A stretch of 5,113 nt of DNA, taken from assembly GCA_041742255.1 (NCBI GenBank), contig JBGSIZ010000218.1:1-5113 (forward strand), given 5' to 3'. Below are positions 1 to 5,113 of the stretch, one piece after another (positions within the stretch are counted from its first letter, which is position 1; each line of letters opens with the position of its first letter). Under the pieces are notes generated by a model. The model worked only from the letters and a program-made list of their open reading frames with translations. It had not been told where the DNA came from and did no database searches. This stretch comes from JBGSIZ01 sp041742255 (GTDB taxonomy: Bacteria > Pseudomonadota > Alphaproteobacteria > Rhodobacterales > Rhodobacteraceae). Made by a program: the position numbers and the translations under genes.

Positions 1-1124
1 CGGCGCGCATCCGGGCGGCACCACAGGTGACACAGGCACCGGCGCCCAATGCGCGGTTCGCACTGCTGATCGGACCACAGGCGGCAGGGCATCTGGACCT
101 TGACGAGATCCGGCGCGGGTTGGCGGATCATTTCGGGGCGCTGCACCGCACGGGCGGGGTGCTGTTCCCGATCCCGGATGTGCGGGTCTGCGGGTTGGAA
201 AACGGACAAGACGCAGTAATCGACCTTGACGATGTCCCGGTGTTCCAGACGGCGCTACCCGGTCCGGGACTGCGATTGTGGCCGGACCCGGCCGTGCAAT
301 CAGCCGCCCGATCCGCGCCCCGCTCCGACGCGTCCCAACAGGTTCTGCTTGGCCCGGTCCTGTCCGGCCACTGGGTGGACGGGGCAGGACAGGAGACGCC
401 GCAAACCGGCGTCACCCTCTCCGCCGAACAGGCGTTGGTCACACTGACCTGCGGCTATTTCCAGCACCATCTGGGGGCGCTGTTTTCGTGGGACGTGTTC
501 CAAGGGGTGCTGGCCGAGGCCAAGGCGGCAGAACCGGCAACCATGGCGCTTATCGACGAAGACATGACCGAAGCGGCGATGTTCAAGATGTTCCGCTATC
601 TGATCGAAGATGGGGTGCCGCTGCGGCCGTTGTCGCTGCTGGTGTCGGCATGGCATTTCTGGATCAACACGGCCGACCAGCCCAGCGCGATCGTGCTGGC
701 CGATTGCCTGCGGGGGTCCATGCGGCGGCAGATGTGCCACCAGATTGCGGCGCGGGACGGGGTCATCGGGCTTGTCCTGCTGGACCCGGACCTTGAGCAG
801 ATGGCGCGCCAGAATATCGCCGACACGCGCAAACCGTCCGGGCAGGCGGCCAACGATGGGCTGGTGTTCAGCACAGAGGTGACAGAAACCATCCTGCGGC
901 AAATCCGGGGGATCACGGATACCGCGGTGCAGGGGCCGCGACAGGTGGTGCTGATTGCATCGGTGGACCTGCGGCGGCGGCTGCGGAACTTTTTGGCGGC
1001 GAACGGGATGTATCCCGTGGTGCTGGCGCCCAACGAACTGTCCGACGATGTGATGACGGTGCCCTTGGGGGTGATCGGATTGCAACCAGCAGGCGTTCGG
1101 GGGCCGCGGTCGGTTGCAGCGTGA
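1..1124 (+). CDS. sctV: SctV (YscV/InvA/FlhA family) export-gate protein, C-terminal part, 5' end outside window
   Basis: This is the cytosolic domain of the major export-gate protein, which forms a nonameric ring under the membrane gate and receives chaperone-substrate complexes. The frame is open from base 3 and gives 373 codons before TGA. Family members are about 680-700 residues, so the N-terminal membrane half lies upstream. A GTG at 27 is in frame but probably internal, in the linker. Visible family signatures are a helical block with YLIEDGVPLRPL near 595-630, VLLDPDLEQ near 772-800, EVTETILRQI near 877-906, VDLRRRLRNFL near 963-995 and the terminal PLGVIGL near 1061-1081, matching the usual PLGRI ending. 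A tail of about 14 residues follows. No membrane segment is visible. It converges with sctU, 8 bp between stops. FlhA is the alternative; the QRSTU neighbours favour SctV. Confidence 0.88.
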   Translation, partial: ARIRAAPQVTQAPAPNARFALLIGPQAAGHLDLDEIRRGLADHFGALHRTGGVLFPIPDVRVCGLENGQDAVIDLDDVPVFQTALPGPGLRLWPDPAVQSAARSAPRSDASQQVLLGPVLSGHWVDGAGQETPQTGVTLSAEQALVTLTCGYFQHHLGALFSWDVFQGVLAEAKAAEPATMALIDEDMTEAAMFKMFRYLIEDGVPLRPLSLLVSAWHFWINTADQPSAIVLADCLRGSMRRQMCHQIAARDGVIGLVLLDPDLEQMARQNIADTRKPSGQAANDGLVFSTEVTETILRQIRGITDTAVQGPRQVVLIASVDLRRRLRNFLAANGMYPVVLAPNELSDDVMTVPLGVIGLQPAGVRGPRSVAA

Positions 1125-1132
1125 CCTGCGCG

Positions 1133-2188
1133 TCAGGCGCGATTGGTGCCGGGGGGAAACATGGCATGCAGGGCGGCGGCGAATTCGGCAAACTGTTCGG
1201 CAAGCAGATGGGCACCCAGATCGTTTGACAGACCGAAATTGACGATTGCGGCGCTGGGATGGGACGGCAGGGCACGGGCGGTCAACGTAGCGCGCAATTG
1301 GGTGTCCTGCGGACCGGTCCGGGCTTTGGCCATGATCCGGGGCAGTTTGTCCTGACGGGGGACAAACCGGATGGCAACGACGCCGGCCGGGCTGAAAAAG
1401 AACATGTTGGCCAGATCGGGACCAGTGGGGGCCTGCGGCTTCTGGGCCTCTTGCTGGCGGCGGCGGCGTTCGCGGCGCAAGGCGTTCGGGGGGGCCTGAT
1501 CCTTTTGCTCGCGCTTGACCTCGGTATTGGTCATCCGCTGTTCACCCAGAAACAGGGTCCGCTGCATCCGGGCATCGGCGGCGGCAAACAGGACCAAAAT
1601 GGCAATGGCGCCCAGCCCAACCATCCAGACCAGCGGGGTTATCTGTCCGGCATGGCACAGGCCGACGCAGTCGGGGGCACGGATCAGACCGGGCAACCAG
1701 ATCACGGCGCAAAACGCGACCCACCCCAGCCAGACGGTCAGGCGCAGCAGGGCCGCACCTGTCTCGATCCAGCCGCGCGTGCCGTAAATCCGTTTGAACC
1801 CGGCGCTGGGGGAAATCCGCTCGGCCTTGGGGGCGATGGGGTGCAATGTGAAATTGAACCCCTTGTTGTATAGAATGGACACCAGCACGGACACCGCCAG
1901 AACCAGACCCACCAGCGGGGCAAGGGTCAACCCCAGCACCCGCAGGGTCAGCACGCCAAAGGCCGGGGCGCTGGTGTCAAACGGTTGTCCGGTCAGGACA
2001 GGCATGGCCACCACCAACGCCTGCAACTTGGCCCAGATCAGCGGCCCCGTCCCAAGGATCAAGGCAACGCCCGCAGCCGTGGCAACAAATCCGGCACTCA
2101 GGGTGCTGCTGGGAACGGACCCCTTTTCGCGCTGCTGGCGCAACTTGCGGGCGGATGCGGGGTGTTTTCTGGCCTCTGACCCGCTCAT
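1133..2188 (-). CDS. sctU: SctU (YscU/FlhB family) export-switch protein with degenerate autocleavage site
   Basis: This 351-residue protein is the export-switch component. The N-terminus (KHPASARKLRQQREKGSV) is the family's opening motif. Four membrane segments lie near residues 30-52, 78-106, 143-168 and 183-205, with the conserved loop HPIAPKAERISPSAGFKRIYG at 116-136. The cytoplasmic half starts with MTNTEVKREQKD (219-230), as expected. It then departs from the family: the GDP signature reads APP (232-234), a basic run RRERRRRQ follows (238-245), and the NPTH autocleavage motif is SPAG (266-269). The flanks ANMFFF and VVAIRF still align, so this is substitution and not a frameshift. Ser replaces the catalytic Asn, so canonical self-cleavage is not expected. 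The start is the ATG overlapping the sctT stop (ATGA); a longer open frame to 2503 lies inside sctT. The gene is the last of the operon. Confidence 0.92.
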   Translation of the reverse strand: MSGSEARKHPASARKLRQQREKGSVPSSTLSAGFVATAAGVALILGTGPLIWAKLQALVVAMPVLTGQPFDTSAPAFGVLTLRVLGLTLAPLVGLVLAVSVLVSILYNKGFNFTLHPIAPKAERISPSAGFKRIYGTRGWIETGAALLRLTVWLGWVAFCAVIWLPGLIRAPDCVGLCHAGQITPLVWMVGLGAIAILVLFAAADARMQRTLFLGEQRMTNTEVKREQKDQAPPNALRRERRRRQQEAQKPQAPTGPDLANMFFFSPAGVVAIRFVPRQDKLPRIMAKARTGPQDTQLRATLTARALPSHPSAAIVNFGLSNDLGAHLLAEQFAEFAAALHAMFPPGTNRA

Positions 2189-2997
2189 TTGAACAACGCC
2201 CCGAACGCAGGCAGGGCCGGAATGGCCTGCGCCAGAACGGGGTCGATCCCTTGCCACAAAAACCACGCGGCCACGGGCAAAAGCAAAACCGCAACAAGGT
2301 TCTTGAGAACAAAGGCCATATCGTAAAAGCCAAATCGCTGGGCCACGCGGGCACCCCCGGCGGCGGCGGCCTCGACGGTGATCAGCGCAACCAGCATCGG
2401 GGTGGCGACCCGGATAGCCAGCCACATGGTATCTCCGACCAATTCGGCGGCCTGCGCCCCTGCGGTCAAGGATAACGGGGGCAAGGCGGCGGCAATCGGC
2501 CACACGGCATAGCTGTCATAAAGGGCGGCAACCACGGCCCACATGGCGCCTGCGCCAAACGCGGCGGCAAATCCGATGATCAGATACAACAGACCAAACG
2601 TGTGCAGAGGTTCGCCGCCGGGGGTGGTCAGGCCACTGTCGGTTTCGCCGCGGAACTGATCGGTGATCGCCCCGGCATATTGCAGCGCAACAAATGGCAA
2701 GGACGCCAGAAACCCAAGCGCATAACCTATGGCCACTTCCTTGGGCAAAATCAGGGCCAGATGCCCGACGGTTGCCGTTTCTAGCAGGGTCAGCACCTGA
2801 TCCGGAAACGCGACCAGCACGGGGACCGCAAGGCCCAGCGCCACATTCATCCGCACCAGACGCATCCGGCCAAAGGCCCATGTCAGCGGCAGAAATCCGA
2901 ACATCAACCCAAACGGTCGGGCGGCCATCAGGATCAGAATGGGATACACCTCCTGTATGCCCCGGCTCTGAACAATGTCGATCAGAGGCTGCACCAT
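2185..2997 (-). CDS. sctT: SctT (YscT/SpaR/FliR family) export-gate membrane protein
   Basis: This 270-residue polytopic protein has the normal family length. In this family one copy combines with SctR and SctS to form the helical gate of the export apparatus in the inner membrane. Hydrophobic segments cover residues 15-40, 50-65, 75-105, 132-160, 162-176, 190-215 and 228-250. Family-typical stretches are RPFGLMFGFLPL (27-38), LPKEVAIGYALGF (84-96), the polar loop DQFRGETDSGLTTPGGEPLH (113-132) and DSYAVWP (161-167), followed by TPMLVALITVEAAAAGGARV (199-218). The ATG at 2997 lies 4 bp after the sctS stop, in the junction sequence TAGCCCGATG. No strong Shine-Dalgarno sequence is seen, which fits translational coupling. 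FliR is the alternative, less likely given the neighbours. Confidence 0.93.
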   Translation of the reverse strand: MVQPLIDIVQSRGIQEVYPILILMAARPFGLMFGFLPLTWAFGRMRLVRMNVALGLAVPVLVAFPDQVLTLLETATVGHLALILPKEVAIGYALGFLASLPFVALQYAGAITDQFRGETDSGLTTPGGEPLHTFGLLYLIIGFAAAFGAGAMWAVVAALYDSYAVWPIAAALPPLSLTAGAQAAELVGDTMWLAIRVATPMLVALITVEAAAAGGARVAQRFGFYDMAFVLKNLVAVLLLPVAAWFLWQGIDPVLAQAIPALPAFGALFK

Positions 2998-3004
2998 CGG
3001 GCTA
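2995..3004 (-). promoter_or_regulatory. Stop-start coupling junction sctS/sctT (TAGCCCGATG)
   Basis: The sctS stop TAG and the sctT ATG are separated by CCCG. The same ten bases form the sctR/sctS junction at 3278-3269, in both cases just after CCGG. The short gap and missing strong Shine-Dalgarno suggest that ribosomes finishing sctS re-initiate on sctT, keeping the subunits in proportion. The identity is seen; coupling is inferred. Confidence 0.5.
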
Positions 3005-3271
3005 CCGGACCATCAGATGGAAATCATCAAACACGGTGCGGGTGGTGGCGATCAGGGGGGCGGTCAACCCGGACCCAAAGCCGATCAACACGACCACAAT
3101 GGCGGTGATCTTGACGGTTTGGGCAAGGGATTGATCCTGTATCTGGGTGACGGCCTGAAACAGGGCAATCAACAACCCGCTGACCGTGGCCACGGCCAAC
3201 GGGACGCCCGCCAACAAAACGACATCCATCATGAACGCCAGCAGATAGGTGGTAAAGGGAAGGTCCTGCAT
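3002..3271 (-). CDS. sctS: SctS (YscS/SpaQ/FliQ family) export-gate membrane protein
   Basis: This small protein has two membrane hairpin helices and, in the family, assembles in four copies on the SctR-SctT core. Hydrophobic segments cover about residues 9-38 and 53-78. The hallmark joining loop is LFQAVTQIQDQSL (37-49), followed by the conserved Lys54. The start is chosen at the ATG at 3271, giving 89 residues. With this start the SGLL, FQA and Lys54 positions fall at the same numbers as in FliQ. A GGA lies 7 bases upstream, and the gap after the sctR stop is 4 bp, in the same TAGCCCGATG sequence as the sctS-sctT junction. An in-frame ATG at 3286 would add five residues (MPDSP) and overlap sctR by 11 bp; it has no visible ribosome-binding site. 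Confidence 0.93.
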   Translation of the reverse strand: MQDLPFTTYLLAFMMDVVLLAGVPLAVATVSGLLIALFQAVTQIQDQSLAQTVKITAIVVVLIGFGSGLTAPLIATTRTVFDDFHLMVR

Positions 3272-3278
3272 CGGGCTA
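3269..3278 (-). promoter_or_regulatory. Stop-start coupling junction sctR/sctS (TAGCCCGATG)
   Basis: The sctR stop TAG is followed by CCCG and an ATG, identical to the sctS/sctT junction. The match is part of the reason for preferring the sctS start at 3271 over the ATG at 3286. A GGA partly overlapping the stop could act as a weak ribosome-binding site. Confidence 0.5.
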
Positions 3279-3917
3279 TCCGGCATAGGTCAACAACAGA
3301 CCCTCCACCAGCCGGGCCCAGCCATCGACAAACACAAAGGTCAGCAATTTGAACGGGACGGCGATGATGTTGGGCTGCACCTGCTGCATGCCCAGCGCCA
3401 TCAGAATTCCGGTGACGGCCAGATCAATGGCGACAAACGGCAGATACAGAAGAAACCCGATCTGGAACGCTTCGGTCAGTTCGGAAATCATGAAGGCGGG
3501 GACCTGAATGATGAAATCATCCGGGGTGGCGACCATGCCCGACCCGGCCCACAGCCGGGTGGCGGTCTGGACAAAAAATTCGATATGGGCGGGGTCAATC
3601 CGGGCCGCGATAAAGGTCTGGAATGGGGCAATGCCCACGGTCCACAGATCAAACAACGCCTGCGCCGAGGTCAGATCACCTTGGGCGGTGGCAATCGCGG
3701 CGAGCGAGGCGGACAGAACAGGCATGGAAATGAACACCGCCAGAAACAGGGCCAGCGCCATCAGGATCATGTTGGACGGAACCTGCTGCAACCCCAACGA
3801 TTGGCGGACGATCATGAACACGACGGACAGCTTGATGAACGATGTCAGGGTCAGAACGGCGAGCAACAGAAACCCGCTGACAAATCCCAACACCAACGGG
3901 GTGGAAAAATCGGGCAC
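3276..3917 (-). CDS. sctR: SctR (YscR/SpaP/FliP family) export-gate membrane protein
   Basis: SctR is the pentameric core of the export gate that forms the substrate conduit. The 213-residue length is typical of injectisome SctR; flagellar FliP is usually longer, with a signal peptide. Membrane segments lie near 8-24, 50-68, 152-172 and 185-208. Family motifs are LTSFIKLSVVFMIVRQSLGLQQVP (24-47, the N-terminal signature), FLLYLPFVAIDL (155-166) and PFKLLTFVFVDGW (188-200). The segment GMQQVQPN (176-183) replaces the usual GMMMxxP, so two methionines of the gate constriction are Gln. The start is a GTG 6 bp after the sctQ stop. The sctQ TGA is in the same frame, so no upstream start is possible. 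No strong Shine-Dalgarno is visible, suggesting coupling to sctQ translation. Confidence 0.94.
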   Translation of the reverse strand: MPDFSTPLVLGFVSGFLLLAVLTLTSFIKLSVVFMIVRQSLGLQQVPSNMILMALALFLAVFISMPVLSASLAAIATAQGDLTSAQALFDLWTVGIAPFQTFIAARIDPAHIEFFVQTATRLWAGSGMVATPDDFIIQVPAFMISELTEAFQIGFLLYLPFVAIDLAVTGILMALGMQQVQPNIIAVPFKLLTFVFVDGWARLVEGLLLTYAG

Positions 3918-3923
3918 CTGGGG

Positions 3924-5024
3924 TCAGGACAGTTGGGTCAGGCGCAGGGCAATGGCGCCCTCGACCTGCACCAGCTCGCCATGGCCCACGCACACGTCGG
4001 CCATCATCAGACGGACCTCGCGGGGCATCTGGGCGGTGATGGGCAAAACGGATCCGGTGACCATGCCCTCCAGTTCGGACAACGGGACCACGACGCGGGC
4101 CAGTTCAATGCTGATGGTCACGGGCATATCGGCCAAGGTATGGCGCAGCGTTGACAGGGGCGGCATGGCGGCGGTCCTTTCGTAGGGTGAAAAATCGGCG
4201 GCAAGGGTCAGAACGCCATCGGCATGGGTGACATCGGCCCGCAATGGGGACCCGTCGATGGAACACACCAGTCCGGCGCCCCGTGGCCAGTCGCAGGGCA
4301 GCAACAGGGCGTCACCGGGCACACAGGCGGCCCAATCGGTGGCGGGCAGAACCATCTCGAACCCGGTCAGGCGCAGGGGCAACCGGGGGTCCATGCGGGG
4401 GGCGGGCATGGCATAAGGGGCTGTCAGCCGGTCAAACATGGCCAGCAGCGGGGCGGCCGGGGCATCGACCAGAACCCCGGCCCCAAGCCCACCATCCCCC
4501 CGCAGGGTCAGGGGCAACGCCGCGTCCGGCGGGGCATCGGTGGTAGGCAAACAGGCCAGAACCCGGAACGGGCTTGCGGCTCCGGCTTCGGCCCCCGTTT
4601 CAACTCCGGTGGCCAGCGGGTCAAACAGCGGGGCCAGACCATATTCGGCGACCATGGCGGCGCGGGCCCCCGTCAGGTCAGCCGGGTCAAACAAATCGGC
4701 CTCGGTCAGGGTGAACCCATGGGCGGCAATGGCGCGCTCCAACAAACCGGGGGTCAGCCACAGATCGACGGCAAACGGGCCAACCAAACATTCGCACCAG
4801 ACCCAGACGGCATCCGGGCCACGGGGGATCGGGGGGGGACCGTCCAGACCCACCTCGAACGTCTGGGTGGCCAGCGTGACCTTCATCGGACGACGCGGGG
4901 CCATGGCACAGGCATCGCGGCGGGCACGGTCACGGGTCACATGGGGCAACAGGGGCCAGGTAAAGGGGGCAACCTTGGGCGTGACCTTTGGCGTCTGGCG
5001 CAGACCGGGGGTGAATTTACCCAT
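3924..5024 (-). CDS. sctQ: SctQ (YscQ/SpaO family) sorting-platform / C-ring protein with two SPOA domains
   Basis: SctQ builds the cytoplasmic sorting platform that binds ATPase, stalk and substrates. The 366-residue protein has a poorly conserved N-terminal half (LPHVTRDRARRDACA near 26-40 resembles the usual SctQ opening helix). A first SPOA domain lies at about 215-275 (LPLRLTGFEMVLP, then GDALLLPCDW). A second, well-conserved SPOA domain lies at about 295-363, with PVTISIELARVVVPLSEL and the ending GELVQVEGAIALRLTQL. No membrane segment is seen. The two SPOA domains in one protein, with sctR next, indicate SctQ and not separate FliM and FliN. The ATG at 5024 is chosen because it has GGGGG upstream and overlaps the previous stop by 8 bp; a GTG at 5039 would add five residues. 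An internal start at 4166 probably yields a short C-terminal product. Confidence 0.88.
   Translation of the reverse strand: MGKFTPGLRQTPKVTPKVAPFTWPLLPHVTRDRARRDACAMAPRRPMKVTLATQTFEVGLDGPPPIPRGPDAVWVWCECLVGPFAVDLWLTPGLLERAIAAHGFTLTEADLFDPADLTGARAAMVAEYGLAPLFDPLATGVETGAEAGAASPFRVLACLPTTDAPPDAALPLTLRGDGGLGAGVLVDAPAAPLLAMFDRLTAPYAMPAPRMDPRLPLRLTGFEMVLPATDWAACVPGDALLLPCDWPRGAGLVCSIDGSPLRADVTHADGVLTLAADFSPYERTAAMPPLSTLRHTLADMPVTISIELARVVVPLSELEGMVTGSVLPITAQMPREVRLMMADVCVGHGELVQVEGAIALRLTQLS
4164..4180 (-). promoter_or_regulatory. Internal Shine-Dalgarno and ATG inside sctQ, predicted start of short SctQ-C
   Basis: AAAGGA (4180-4175) lies 8 bases before an in-frame ATG (4166-4164), which is Met287 of SctQ. 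Initiation here would give an 80-residue protein (4166-3924) starting MPPLSTLRH and containing only the second SPOA domain. In Yersinia YscQ and Salmonella SpaO the homologous gene makes such a short product from an internal start at the same place between the SPOA domains, and it is part of the sorting platform. This Shine-Dalgarno is better than any seen at the annotated gene starts of the operon. The sequence and spacing are seen; use as a start is inferred. Confidence 0.62.
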
Positions 5025-5113
5025 GCGGATGGCCCCCACGGCTCAGGTCGGTCAGGTCGTCATCGGCCAGATCGTCGCGGGCGCGGCGGTCGCGGTCGGC
5101 GGCGTCGGTGGCC
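5017..5113 (-). CDS. C-terminal end of an unidentified Asp/Arg-rich protein upstream of sctQ
   Basis: The frame is open from the right edge for 31 codons and ends with TAA at 5019-5017, overlapping the sctQ ATG by 8 bp (ATGGGTAA). The other two minus-strand frames are closed in this stretch (stops at 5054, 5045 and 5062), so this is the only frame that could carry the upstream gene. The visible tail is hydrophilic, with nine Asp and five Arg, including ARDDLADDDLTDLS, and ends GGHPHG. By position it would be a T3SS gene such as sctP, sctO or sctL, but 31 residues of low-complexity tail do not identify a family. Its overlap with sctQ suggests it is in the same operon. Confidence 0.55.
   Translation of the reverse strand, partial: ATDAADRDRRARDDLADDDLTDLSRGGHPHG

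Noticed and set aside
27..29. GTG at 27 as the true start of the plus-strand gene
   Set aside because: The frame stays open to the window edge, and the product would lack the whole membrane domain of SctV. A stand-alone cytosolic domain is possible but less likely; upstream sequence would decide.
300..1085. 261-codon open frame on the minus strand opposite sctV
   Set aside because: It is a shadow of sctV, rich in His, Pro, Gln and Arg, with no recognisable domain; the sense frame has clear SctV signatures.
1113..1145. Rho-independent terminator between sctV and sctU
   Set aside because: Only 4-bp imperfect pairings and no T-run on either strand.
2189..2503. N-terminal extension of sctU from a start at 2503
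   Set aside because: The extra 105 codons lie wholly inside sctT and encode Arg/Gly-rich sequence. The ATG overlapping the sctT stop gives the family-typical N-terminus and length.
3249..4154. Long 301-codon open frame on the plus strand
   Set aside because: It is antisense to sctR and the ends of sctQ and sctS. Its product is almost all Gly, Gln, Asp, His and Asn, as expected when hydrophobic membrane codons are read backwards in GC-rich DNA.
1..5113. Flagellar export cluster (flhA, fliPQR, flhB)
   Set aside because: Gene order QRSTU, one protein with two SPOA domains, and a short SctR without a signal peptide fit an injectisome-type system better. A divergent flagellar cluster is not fully excluded without flanking genes.

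Overview
The window is a core piece of a type III secretion system (T3SS): the inner-membrane export gate plus the cytoplasmic sorting-platform protein. It is GC-rich and has almost no non-coding DNA. Codon choice and protein style suggest an alphaproteobacterium, perhaps Rhodobacterales. That placement is an inference from style only, since no marker gene is present.

Layout. Bases 1-1124 (+) hold the 3' part of sctV, the cytosolic export-gate ring domain, with the gene open at the left edge. Five genes follow on the minus strand, read right to left: sctQ (5024-3924), sctR (3917-3276), sctS (3271-3002), sctT (2997-2185) and sctU (2188-1133). This is the classical QRSTU order. Upstream of sctQ, bases 5113-5017 (-) carry the last 31 codons of an unidentified Asp/Arg-rich protein. 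Junctions are tight: an 8-bp overlap before sctQ, gaps of 6, 4 and 4 bp, then an ATGA overlap between sctT and sctU. The minus-strand genes are almost certainly one co-translated operon. sctU and sctV converge, with only 8 bp between their stop codons. No stretch over about 10 bases lacks a gene. I see no RNA gene, mobile element, CRISPR array or convincing terminator, and any promoter lies outside the window.

How the genes work together. SctR, SctS and SctT build the helical export gate in the membrane. SctU wraps that gate and normally switches substrate class after cleaving itself. SctV forms the nonameric ring that receives substrates and chaperones. SctQ forms the cytoplasmic pods that load substrates. 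The single SctQ with two SPOA domains and the QRSTU order favour a non-flagellar (injectisome-type) system over a flagellar one.

What stands out. SctU has lost the NPTH self-cleavage motif (SPAG instead), the linker GDP signature (APP instead) and most of the conserved C-terminal loop, while its membrane half and flanking residues stay collinear. SctR has Gln at two of the positions where the family has the methionine cluster of the export-gate constriction. SctQ keeps an internal ATG behind a good Shine-Dalgarno sequence, predicting the separate short SctQ product. Together these suggest a divergent T3SS whose gate is intact but whose substrate-switching step has been lost or rewired.
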